Shown: positions 1 to 5,033 of the stretch, one piece after another | Position numbering within the stretch: the stretch's first letter is position 1 | Layout: each line of letters begins with the position of its first letter | NCBI GenBank assembly: GCA_011049795.1 | Contig: DRHD01000176.1 | Span: forward strand, 1-5,033 | From: Porticoccus sp. | GTDB lineage: Bacteria > Pseudomonadota > Gammaproteobacteria > Pseudomonadales > Porticoccaceae | Direction of reading: 5' to 3' | Length of the DNA: 5,033 bases | Notes under the pieces: generated by a model | The model's database searches: none | What the model saw: only the letters and a program-made list of their open reading frames with translations | Told to the model about the DNA's origin: nothing | Program-made: the position numbers and the translations under genes

Positions 1-63
1 CCGTTAGAGCGGGCTGAAGATGACATCATGTTCACGGCAGTCATTCCTGGAGCAAGTGCGTAA
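1..63 (+). CDS. C-terminal end of an upstream gene (partial)
   Basis: Reading frame 1 is open from the first base to a TAA at 61-63 and encodes 20 residues, PLERAEDDIMFTAVIPGASA. The start lies outside the window, so the product cannot be identified. It is on the same strand as everything downstream and ends just before a GC-rich hairpin. A position before a run of small virion-type genes would suit a head or other structural protein, but that is inference from order only. The fragment is short enough that the open frame could be chance; the main support is that the stop falls right before the only intergenic gap. Confidence 0.55.
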   Translation, partial: PLERAEDDIMFTAVIPGASA

Positions 64-71
64 ATAACAAC

Positions 72-99
72 GATTGGCGGGGGTAACTCCCCGCTGATC
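72..99 (+). terminator. GC-rich hairpin in the intergenic gap (possible terminator or processing site)
   Basis: Bases 72-83 pair with 88-99 around a TAAC loop (84-87). The stem is 12 bp with three G-U wobbles (75:96, 76:95, 83:88) and a core of six consecutive G-C pairs, GCGGGG against CCCCGC. It starts nine bases after the stop codon of the first gene and lies before the ribosome binding site of the next. The bases after it on the + strand (ATAATCT) are not a proper T run, so a classical Rho-independent terminator is uncertain. A leaky terminator, an RNA-stabilising 3' end or an RNase processing site would fit equally well. Confidence 0.5.
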
Positions 100-106
100 A
101 TAATCT

Positions 107-110
107 GGAG
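107..110 (+). promoter_or_regulatory. Ribosome binding site that decides the start at 116
   Basis: GGAG at 107-110 is five bases before the ATG at 116. The longer in-frame alternative, GTG at 110, overlaps this motif and would have no usable Shine-Dalgarno sequence, so the ATG is preferred. Confidence 0.6.
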
Positions 111-115
111 TGCGT

Positions 116-682
116 ATGCAAGCACCTATTCGGTTGAGATATGTGGGTTACAGTCGTAAACGCGGTGACATATCCGATGTAAAACGAAAGTACCGGGGCT
201 ACGATCCTGGGCTGGACGTTGAAAGCGAGCAGGATAAACTTGTATTCCTGGATGCTGACGGCCCTAACAATGTCCATGAAGCATCCTTGGAGTTCGCCCG
301 TGACAAGTTGAGAGATCACCCCGATGAATGGGAAGTAGTTGACGACCCTGACGGTTCCAGGCGCAAAGAAATCCTTGCGAGTAAACCTGTAAGGGCGATG
401 GCCAGCGCGAATATCGTGGTGACCTATCCCGATGGAACTAAGGCGGAATATCCGCCAGGGACGAATATCAGTATTGCCCAGCCGACCCCCAAGGCAAAGC
501 CTACTGTGGAAAAGCAGACGAAACTTGGGAAAGTCTACACTGAACAGCAGTTATTTGTCTTGTCCAAGCCCAAGATTCAGCGGGCGGCAAAGAAACACCT
601 TGACGCCGATTTAGACCCTGACCAAATGGGCAAGTCCGAAATGGTTGAGGAGTATCTACGGCTTCAGGCTGAAAGGGGCTAG
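116..682 (+). CDS. Hypothetical phage protein with SAP/HeH-like C-terminus
   Basis: This 188-residue protein is not one I recognise. It is highly charged. The N-terminus is basic (residues 1-28, with YSRKRGD and KRKYRGYD) and is followed by an acidic, helical-looking stretch (about 52-80). A short beta segment follows, with VVTYPDGTKAEYPPGT at about 101-116. A Pro/Lys-rich linker (122-137) leads to a C-terminal part (about 149-184) whose pattern, LSKPKIQRAAKK then MGKSEMVEEYL, resembles the two-helix SAP/HeH/Rho-N fold. That fold often binds nucleic acid or acts as a small docking module in phage proteins. The fold call is by eye and weak. The stop (TAG, 680-682) is two bases from the next ATG, so the two genes are probably translated together. 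A virion-associated or head/tail accessory role is possible from position alone. Confidence 0.8.
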   Translation: MQAPIRLRYVGYSRKRGDISDVKRKYRGYDPGLDVESEQDKLVFLDADGPNNVHEASLEFARDKLRDHPDEWEVVDDPDGSRRKEILASKPVRAMASANIVVTYPDGTKAEYPPGTNISIAQPTPKAKPTVEKQTKLGKVYTEQQLFVLSKPKIQRAAKKHLDADLDPDQMGKSEMVEEYLRLQAERG

Positions 683-684
683 CT

Positions 685-1368
685 ATGACTGTAACCCCTG
701 CGATATTTGATTTAACACACGCAGCTAATCAGGTTGCTGCGGCGGGATTTGTGCCTGTCCGCCGACTCAAAGTGAATGCCGCAGCAGTGCAGGCAGTACA
801 GTTCACCGGTAGCGGATTAGATGATGCTACTAGTGGCGGCACTTTCGCTGGTCTTCGTAGCCATCTTTATAGGGTGACAGTATCCTTAGCTGCTGGTACG
901 GATAAGTTTGACTGGACTCGTGATGGTGTTACACAGGCGACAGATGTGGCGATGACAGGTGGCGGACAAACACTTGATAATGGTGTAACAATTACTTTTT
1001 CGGCCACTACCGGACATACCTTGGCTGAATATTGGGAGTTTGAAGCGACCATCACCACTGATAGGCATAAAATATCAGGCGCGAGGAAAGAGGTCGCTGC
1101 GTTGCGCCTTTCGCTGGACTTCAAAGTCTGGTATCAGTGGCAACAATCTATAGTAGAGCCCACAACGGTGCCGATTATTTCAAGTGCTGTTGTAGCAACA
1201 GGGCTGGTTCAGGCACAGATAATGCCAGCAGGCAACGGGATTACTATACGAGTGCCGTGGAGTTTGCAAACACAGCCGCCAGCAGGTGCGATACCTCCTG
1301 TTCCAGATTTGTACTTGTGGATTCAAAAACATACCAGTGATGCACTTATGCAGATTTCGGAGATATAG
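685..1368 (+). CDS. Putative phage structural protein with a recurrent beta-sandwich module
   Basis: This is a 227-residue protein. The start has a purine-rich ribosome site, GAAAGGGG (671-678), six bases upstream and is two bases after the previous stop. Residues about 48-122 match, from memory, a module repeated in many phage virion proteins and adhesins: a GGT(Y/F)xG opening, a Y-x-V-x-V strand, a 'GTxDxFxWxxDG' turn (here GTDKFDWTRDG, 71-81), then 'GVTITFSATTGHTLAEYW' (100-117) and a final strand. Such modules usually decorate tails or fibres. The segments before and after (1-40 and 130-227) are not recognised. The C-terminal part is hydrophobic and proline-rich near 196-207 (QPPAGAIPPVP), with an aromatic LYLWIQKH near 209-216. 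There is no signal peptide or membrane segment, as expected for a virion protein. The role as a tail or baseplate-associated component is inferred. Confidence 0.8.
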   Translation: MTVTPAIFDLTHAANQVAAAGFVPVRRLKVNAAAVQAVQFTGSGLDDATSGGTFAGLRSHLYRVTVSLAAGTDKFDWTRDGVTQATDVAMTGGGQTLDNGVTITFSATTGHTLAEYWEFEATITTDRHKISGARKEVAALRLSLDFKVWYQWQQSIVEPTTVPIISSAVVATGLVQAQIMPAGNGITIRVPWSLQTQPPAGAIPPVPDLYLWIQKHTSDALMQISEI

Positions 1369-1370
1369 CT

Positions 1371-1943
1371 ATGAGTGATTTCCTCAATGTTCCCACAGAT
1401 ATGGGGGTGCCATCGGCTGACAGCACCAACAATGCTAACATCAATGACGTGATCGGCAATAAAAGTGATGACGCACTCACACAAGGGGCAAGCCCATCAA
1501 TCTTCGCACTTAGTGGCGGGGCAAACCGATTGGTCAGTGTTCAGACAGTGGACGCATCATCAACGGCATGGACGATTGCGGCTCATCGATTATTCACAGT
1601 CGCCGGGCACGTCAAGGTTCGCATATTCGGTATAGTGACAGAAACGCTCACTGAAGATAACGGCGACGAAACTATTGAAGTTGGCATAGCAGGGGCAACA
1701 GCGGCGTTAATTGCCCAGTATGCTACTCCCCTTGATCTGATTGCAGGCGACATATTTACCAATGCGGCTGCTTCAACTTCGAGTCCGGCAGGGTTCCCTA
1801 GCGATTGGGCAGTGATTGGAGATACGGATATTGACATCGTGGTGGCGGGTTCGACGGGCATTGATGATGGCCGGATTACTTTCTATGTTGAATGGATACC
1901 TATCACGGCTGGCGCGACCGTAGTTGCAGCTGTCTGGGATTAA
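1371..1943 (+). CDS. Putative virion protein, N-terminal DST/GNKSD motif, body type A
   Basis: This is a 190-residue protein. GGAG at 1359-1362 is eight bases before the ATG, and the upstream gene stops two bases earlier. Residues 13-33 carry a motif, VPxxDST...GNKSD, that is repeated in the next gene. A short helical linker with SIFAL (43-47) follows. The body (about 54-187) is beta-rich: AWTIAAHRLFTVAGHVKVRI (66-85), TIEVGIAGATAALIA (101-115) and FYVEWIPIT (171-179). From memory this pattern recurs in uncharacterised proteins of environmental phage contigs, where it sits next to proteins like the following one. No catalytic motif is visible. An adhesin, tail-tip or capsid-decoration role is plausible but unproven. 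Local GC is ordinary for the window (about 53% over 1561-1860 by hand count). Confidence 0.8.
   Translation: MSDFLNVPTDMGVPSADSTNNANINDVIGNKSDDALTQGASPSIFALSGGANRLVSVQTVDASSTAWTIAAHRLFTVAGHVKVRIFGIVTETLTEDNGDETIEVGIAGATAALIAQYATPLDLIAGDIFTNAAASTSSPAGFPSDWAVIGDTDIDIVVAGSTGIDDGRITFYVEWIPITAGATVVAAVWD
1407..1469 (+). other. Shared N-terminal motif, copy 1
   Basis: These bases encode residues 13-33 of the 190-aa protein. Aligned without gaps to copy 2 at 1977-2039, 13 of 21 residues are identical: VP, DST, N, I, V and GNKSD. Synonymous codons differ widely between the copies, so this is protein-level similarity rather than a recent DNA duplication. Confidence 0.75.
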
Positions 1944-1946
1944 GAA

Positions 1947-2453
1947 ATGAGTGGTGAATCACTAGCCCCAAGGTCAGTACCACCAGTTGATTCAACTGGC
2001 AATACCAGCATTGAAGAAGTTGTTGGTAATAAGTCTGATACCCATGATGGTAACAGTGTTAGAGCGATACTTCATACATTGGACGAGCATGCTCATAAAC
2101 CAAGTAAAGTATGGCCTACTTTGGCCAATGGTATTGTTGTTACTGCTGGTGCTGCATGGGTACTTGGTAATTTTGCTGAAATTGCGGCAGTCAATGATAT
2201 TGCAGTTGATTTTGACATCCATCATATTAGTGTTGAAGCATTGAGTGCTAATGAAGTATATGAGATAGTATTATATGCTGCTACCTCTGAAATTGCCAGA
2301 GTAAGAGTTACTAAAAATGCTAATCTTGATGGAACAATGAACATCCCTTTACAATGTCCAATCCAACCAGCGAATACACAAATTCAGGCCAAAGTAGCAA
2401 CTGAAGGTGGTGCAGATACTGCAACTATTAGTTTGTTTTATCATGAATATTAA
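1947..2453 (+). CDS. Putative virion protein, N-terminal DST/GNKSD motif, body type B (AT-rich gene)
   Basis: This is a 168-residue protein. The start is three bases after the previous stop with only a weak AAGAA upstream, so translation may depend on coupling. Residues 11-31 repeat the motif of the preceding protein. They lead into SVRAILHTLDEHAHKPSKV (37-55), a helix and His-containing linker. A beta-rich body follows with FDIHHISVEALSANEVYEIV (89-108), IARVRVTKNAN (116-126), a proline-flanked segment (133-142) and a C-terminal ATISLFYHEY (159-168). From memory the DFDIHxISIEALSANEVYEIVLY and xTISxFYHEY strings recur in environmental phage proteins of unknown function. The gene is strikingly AT-rich, with about 35% GC over 2161-2460, and 17 of the 18 codons for residues 62-79 end in A or T. 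This suggests a different origin from its neighbours. A virion decoration or receptor-binding role is inferred. Confidence 0.8.
   Translation: MSGESLAPRSVPPVDSTGNTSIEEVVGNKSDTHDGNSVRAILHTLDEHAHKPSKVWPTLANGIVVTAGAAWVLGNFAEIAAVNDIAVDFDIHHISVEALSANEVYEIVLYAATSEIARVRVTKNANLDGTMNIPLQCPIQPANTQIQAKVATEGGADTATISLFYHEY
1977..2039 (+). other. Shared N-terminal motif, copy 2
   Basis: These bases encode residues 11-31 of the 168-aa protein, which match residues 13-33 of the protein before it. The motif lies at nearly the same distance from each start (10 and 12 residues), as expected for a common attachment or assembly segment. Confidence 0.75.
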
Positions 2454-2466
2454 GTAAGGAGAAATC

Positions 2467-2760
2467 ATGGGAGCAATCGACCAAGCAATTAAAGAAGGCG
2501 GCAAGTTTGGTGCTATATCACCATCGACTGTCGGCACGAGTGCTGTCCGGGTCCAGACATTCAACAAAGAAAGTCGGGCTCTGCGGATACTTAACCGTCA
2601 TGTTACAGCTATCTTGTCCTATTCCATTGACGGGGGTACTGATTATTTCTCAATCGGACCCTATGGGCAAATTGAACTGCCTTTGCGGGCTAGTACGCTC
2701 GACCTGAAGAGCGATACCGCTACTACTGGCTATGATGTCCAATTTGTAGAAGCACAGTAA
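2467..2760 (+). CDS. Small beta-rich phage protein (97 aa)
   Basis: AAGGAG at 2457-2462 precedes the ATG by four bases, supporting this start. The protein has a short amphipathic N-terminus (GAIDQAIKEGGKFG, 2-15). Strand-like segments follow: AVRVQTFNKESRALRILNR (26-44), a turn SIDGGTDYFSIGPYGQIELPL (53-73), then TLDLKS (77-82) and a final YDVQFVEAQ. The layout of a strand, an 'RxLxIxN' strand, a 'ySIDGGxxYxxIgPyGxiElPL' turn and a closing strand resembles small jelly-roll-like proteins found among phage tail and capsid accessory genes. I cannot name the family. It sits between two virion-type genes and stops ten bases before the next start, so a structural or fibre-linker role is likely by context. 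Confidence 0.8.
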   Translation: MGAIDQAIKEGGKFGAISPSTVGTSAVRVQTFNKESRALRILNRHVTAILSYSIDGGTDYFSIGPYGQIELPLRASTLDLKSDTATTGYDVQFVEAQ

Positions 2761-2765
2761 GGAGG
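2759..2765 (+). promoter_or_regulatory. Strong ribosome binding site of the 541-aa gene
   Basis: AAGGAGG at 2759-2765 is five bases before the ATG at 2771 and overlaps the stop codon of the previous gene (2758-2760). It is one of the two best Shine-Dalgarno matches in the window and suggests high expression of the LamG protein. Confidence 0.75.
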
Positions 2766-2770
2766 TTATT

Positions 2771-4396
2771 ATGAGCGATCCTCACGGACCATTTCATTCT
2801 ACTTTTGGCGATTTGCCAACCGCGACTGAGGAGGTAGAACTTAACCGAACTCTCGCGGCAGGGCTGGCGGAGGCCAGTAAGGTTGTTGTCCTAGATGCCA
2901 ACAAGGATGCCTCTGGTTTCAGGAATCTATTCACCCAGAGTCAGCGCAATTTATATTCTGACCGGCCATATTATCGTCTTGACGGCTCTAATGATTATAT
3001 CGAATACGCAGACGATGTTGATCTGGATATGGTCACCTATGACTTTGCTTTGAGGATAGTTTTCAAGCCAGACAGTGTAAGCACGGCCAATCAGTTCTTG
3101 ATGAATAAAACCTCGGCTACTGTGGGTTGGGGACTGGAGATGCGGCAAGATGATCTCTGGATTCATATAGACGACAATACTCTAGATTCCACTGCAAAGA
3201 TTGGCACGGCAGTATTTGAGGCGGGGGTTATTGCAGATGTAATTGTGAATTTTGATCGTGATGGTAATGCAACTGCTAATGTTAATGGTGTAAACGTGGG
3301 GACTGTAGATATAAGCGGGACTCCACTTACATTGTCTAATGCTAATGTATTGCGGATTGGTACTGAGACCGGCGGTACCACTAAGCCGTTCAAGGGCGAG
3401 ATTTACGACTATGGCGTATGGAATGCGTTGATCCCTGAAGCCCAAATCTTTGAACTACAATCTGGTGGTGGATTGAACTTCCTGGACATCGGGGCTAGTA
3501 GTCTCAATTTGCTTGATGAACCGGATTTTGCTACTCACGCTAAATGGAGTGCTACGGGTAAAGCCACTGATTCGACAGGTGAGGCTGAATGGACATTTGC
3601 TGCTGGGGCATTGGGTGGTACAGTCATACAAACTTCAGGCAATAGAATTGCTACCGGGATTGGTGGAAAGCGCTATCGGTTTGTAAGAACGACCACTGTA
3701 ACCACAGCCCCGGATGGCGATACAGCATTCACAATAACCAATGCTTTTGGTGTGGCAGCAGTATCATTAACCATGACTGCCGGGATAGCCGAGGTTGTAG
3801 AATTCACCAGTATCGAAGCCGCCGCCTCTGGTTCATTTGTGTTGGACATTACTGAAACCACAGCTACGGAAGGTCAATTTGCGGTTGATGACCTGGTACT
3901 AAATCAAATTGGTAATGTGTTGCATGTGGGCGGAGACTCCTTTGCTAGTGGGTTTGCCTACGATAAGTCAGGGAACGGGCTTAAAGGCACTGTAAACGGC
4001 GCTACGTTGCATAATATCGAGGTGTCCGGGGATTGGACAGGTATAACCTATGTGTCGGTTGGATCGGCCCATACAAACACTGTTAAAGTAACAGTCCAGT
4101 TTACTGATGCTGCCGGGAATGACATTTCTCACTCAGTTGCAGCCATAATGTATCTAGCCGACGATACTGCGGGGCTGGTCTATACAGGCACATTACCTGA
4201 TGGGGCTAATGCGATTAATGCCGATGGTGCCGCAGTAGAACTTATCACAGATCAAGTTTGGTCAATCAATACTGAATCTGATGGTGATTTTGATTTCGAT
4301 ATAAAACATACCGCCGGTGCTCACGATTGGTATATGGTTATTGTCTTGCCAGACGGACGGCTTGCAGTGTCAAGCAAAATCGAAATAACGGCATAG
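2771..4396 (+). CDS. LamG/concanavalin-A-like phage adhesin or tail-fibre protein
   Basis: This is a 541-residue modular protein. The N-terminus (1-66) is a charged, partly helical segment that may dock to the virion. Residues about 68-232 form a LamG/ConA-like domain: YYRLDGSNDYIEYAD (67-81) opens it, DFALRIVFKPD (91-101), DDLWIHIDDN (127-136) and VIVNFDRDGNATANVNGV (157-174) are typical strands, and FKGEIYDYGVWNALI (207-221) closes it. Residues about 245-380 look like a carbohydrate-binding beta-sandwich, opening NLLDEPDFATHAKWSATG and closing with FAVDDLVLNQIG. A DKSGNGLKGTVNGAT segment (398-412), usually associated with LamG-type proteins, follows. The C-terminal domain (about 425-541), with VQFTDAAGNDIS, DGDFDFDIKHT and YMVIVLPDGRLAVSS, is Ig-like and recurs at the ends of phage structural proteins. 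No catalytic site is visible, so glycan binding is likelier than cleavage. Host-receptor recognition is inferred. Confidence 0.85.
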   Translation: MSDPHGPFHSTFGDLPTATEEVELNRTLAAGLAEASKVVVLDANKDASGFRNLFTQSQRNLYSDRPYYRLDGSNDYIEYADDVDLDMVTYDFALRIVFKPDSVSTANQFLMNKTSATVGWGLEMRQDDLWIHIDDNTLDSTAKIGTAVFEAGVIADVIVNFDRDGNATANVNGVNVGTVDISGTPLTLSNANVLRIGTETGGTTKPFKGEIYDYGVWNALIPEAQIFELQSGGGLNFLDIGASSLNLLDEPDFATHAKWSATGKATDSTGEAEWTFAAGALGGTVIQTSGNRIATGIGGKRYRFVRTTTVTTAPDGDTAFTITNAFGVAAVSLTMTAGIAEVVEFTSIEAAASGSFVLDITETTATEGQFAVDDLVLNQIGNVLHVGGDSFASGFAYDKSGNGLKGTVNGATLHNIEVSGDWTGITYVSVGSAHTNTVKVTVQFTDAAGNDISHSVAAIMYLADDTAGLVYTGTLPDGANAINADGAAVELITDQVWSINTESDGDFDFDIKHTAGAHDWYMVIVLPDGRLAVSSKIEITA

Positions 4397-4405
4397 GAGT
4401 CTAAA

Positions 4406-4612
4406 ATGGCGCTAAAAAGGATCGATGATAAGGACGGCAAAGACCTGAAGGTCCCATTCTACCGAGTGGAGATTCACATTCACAAAGTTGGCGGGATTGA
4501 TGTGCAGGATAACCTACAGTTGGAGACCGTATTCCGTAAGCAGGATATGGATCTCAGCCTGGCAAACACGAATAACCTACTCACGGCTGCTGGCCAATCG
4601 TCACTTGCATGA
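4406..4612 (+). CDS. Small hypothetical protein (68 aa)
   Basis: AGGAG at 4395-4399 is six bases before the ATG and overlaps the stop codon of the LamG gene, which supports a real start. The protein is charged at the N-terminus (ALKRIDDKDGKDLKVP, 2-17). One beta-like stretch follows (YRVEIHIHKVGG, 19-30), then a short polar helix (NLQLETVFRKQDM, 36-48) and a tail rich in Asn, Leu and Ser. It has no membrane segment, signal or recognised motif. It lies between the adhesin gene and a membrane-protein gene, and its stop overlaps the next start by four bases (ATGA at 4609-4612). Its product could belong with either the tail or the lysis group. I do not recognise it. Confidence 0.7.
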   Translation: MALKRIDDKDGKDLKVPFYRVEIHIHKVGGIDVQDNLQLETVFRKQDMDLSLANTNNLLTAAGQSSLA

Positions 4613-4842
4613 GAAAGAGAATCCATCGTCGTTATGTTGCATACCTGATCTCTCTTACGGGCTTGGTGTATTTTGGCTTTACCTACTATCTGGGCACGGC
4701 AAGAGGCTGGCAACATTATGAGACATTCACAGCAGGCTCCGACCGGCTCTATATGATCGTAGAGCAGCAGAAAGTTCTCGCTGGCGCACTGCTGGCTTTG
4801 GGATTTGGTATCTGGGCAAAATTTGACAGGAGGACGAAATGA
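4609..4842 (+). CDS. Two-helix membrane protein, candidate holin
   Basis: This is a 77-residue protein. The N-terminus is very basic (RKRIHRR, 2-8), followed by a hydrophobic segment at about 9-28 (YVAYLISLTGLVYFGFTYYL), a polar loop (29-55), a second shorter hydrophobic segment at about 56-70 (VLAGALLALGFGIWA) and a basic C-terminal tail (KFDRRTK). This suggests both ends lie in the cytoplasm. Size, two transmembrane helices, charged ends and a position directly before a lysozyme-like gene fit a class II-type holin, but no holin family signature was recognised. It starts by ATGA overlap with the previous gene and has no clear Shine-Dalgarno sequence, so translational coupling is likely. Its end overlaps the next start in the same way. 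Alternatives are another small phage membrane protein or a lysis regulator. Confidence 0.75.
   Translation: MRKRIHRRYVAYLISLTGLVYFGFTYYLGTARGWQHYETFTAGSDRLYMIVEQQKVLAGALLALGFGIWAKFDRRTK
4828..4833 (+). promoter_or_regulatory. Ribosome binding site of the lysozyme-like gene
   Basis: A perfect AGGAGG at 4828-4833 is five bases before the ATG at 4839. It lies inside the coding sequence of the membrane protein. Together with the ATGA overlap, it supports this start for the gene that runs off the window. Confidence 0.75.
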
Positions 4843-5033
4843 TCCATGTACCTGATATGCAGCGCCTTATCGGGAGCGTCCTGGCCGGACTGGGAGACAA
4901 GTATGCTTCGCCGGATGCCGTTATGTTGGTGCTCAGGACGGGGGCAGTGGAAAGTGAATACTTCTATCAGCGCCAGCTCGGGGAAGGGCCAGCCAGGAGC
5001 TTCTGGCAGGTTGAACCACCGACAGCCAAGGAC
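4839..5033 (+). CDS. N-terminal part of a lysozyme/transglycosylase-like phage protein (partial)
   Basis: The frame is open from ATG 4839 to the last base, giving 65 residues without a stop. The frame is supported by a perfect ribosome site and by an ATGA overlap (4839-4842) with the membrane-protein gene. Residues 35-60 show a pattern I associate with an uncharacterised phage family that looks like a lysozyme fold: GAVESEY (35-41) places a Glu (E38) where such enzymes carry the catalytic acid. It is followed by QRQLGEGPARSFWQVEP (44-60), comparable to the 'QxGGGPAxGLWQxEP' string that usually precedes a TH or similar segment in that family. Here the string ends PPTAKD at the window edge. Peptidoglycan cleavage at host lysis would fit the position after a holin candidate, but the fold and activity are inferred and the catalytic core is incomplete. 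A virion-associated murein hydrolase is an alternative. Confidence 0.75.
   Translation, partial: MIHVPDMQRLIGSVLAGLGDKYASPDAVMLVLRTGAVESEYFYQRQLGEGPARSFWQVEPPTAKD

Noticed and set aside
110..115. GTG start at 110 for the 188-aa gene
   Set aside because: It overlaps the likely ribosome site GGAG at 107-110. The ATG at 116 has correct spacing.
867..1124. 85-codon open frame on the - strand
   Set aside because: It is antisense to the 227-aa gene, its composition looks like a shadow of the Thr/Val-rich module, and nothing else in the window is coded on the - strand.
1987..2244. 85-codon open frame on the + strand in another frame inside the 168-aa gene
   Set aside because: It is very rich in Leu, Ile and Val, has no ribosome site, and lies fully within a better-supported gene. 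Low GC there makes such frames likely by chance.
3163..3445. Two overlapping - strand open frames (3163-3393 and 3182-3445)
   Set aside because: Both are antisense to the LamG domain coding region, overlap each other in different frames and show no recognisable motif or ribosome site.
4480..4716. 78-codon - strand open frame opposite the membrane-protein gene
   Set aside because: It is Cys/Ser/Arg-rich, shadow-like and has no start signal. The + strand genes here are supported by a ribosome site and ATGA overlaps.
4488..4721. 77-codon + strand open frame spanning the junction of the 68-aa and 77-aa genes
   Set aside because: It is out of frame with both supported genes, lacks a Shine-Dalgarno sequence and crosses their coupled junction.
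1..5033. Retroelement with variable repeat, CRISPR array, tRNA or integrase/attachment site
   Set aside because: I looked for spaced direct repeats, a template/variable repeat pair near the adhesin gene, tRNA-like folds and recombinase motifs. None could be supported by eye.

Overview
The window reads as part of a tailed-bacteriophage or prophage genome, probably from an environmental virus. All ten coding regions run on the + strand and are packed almost end to end: junctions are 2-14 bases apart or ATGA overlaps, apart from one 52-base gap after the first, truncated gene. Most proteins are small, beta-rich and Gly/Ala/Thr/Asp-rich, as is typical of virion and tail/receptor-binding proteins. 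There are no tRNAs, transposases, CRISPR arrays or metabolic genes. The host cannot be named from this sequence.

Layout. Bases 1-63 hold the last 20 codons of an upstream gene. A GC-rich hairpin (72-99) follows in the only real intergenic gap. Then come an unrecognised 188-aa protein with a basic linker and a SAP/HeH-like C-terminus (116-682), and a 227-aa protein carrying a beta-sandwich module that recurs in phage structural proteins (685-1368). Next are two adjacent proteins, 190 aa and 168 aa, that share an N-terminal motif (VPxxDST...GNKSD) but have unrelated bodies (1371-1943, 1947-2453). A 97-aa small beta protein follows (2467-2760), then a 541-aa multidomain protein with a LamG/concanavalin-A-like domain, a carbohydrate-binding-like domain and a C-terminal Ig-like domain (2771-4396). 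After that come a 68-aa unknown (4406-4612), a 77-aa two-helix membrane protein that is a holin candidate (4609-4842), and the first 65 codons of a lysozyme-like protein (from 4839) that runs off the window.

Reading the layout as a whole: the first part looks like virion accessory or adhesin genes, where binding domains are swapped between phages, and the right end looks like the start of a lysis cassette. The clearest sign of mosaicism is the 168-aa gene. It is about 35% GC over 2161-2460, against about 53% over 1561-1860 in its neighbour (hand counts), although the two proteins share an N-terminal motif. I found no strong evidence for a wholly new system. The best leads are the shared N-terminal motif, the composition break, the composite LamG protein and the candidate lysis pair.
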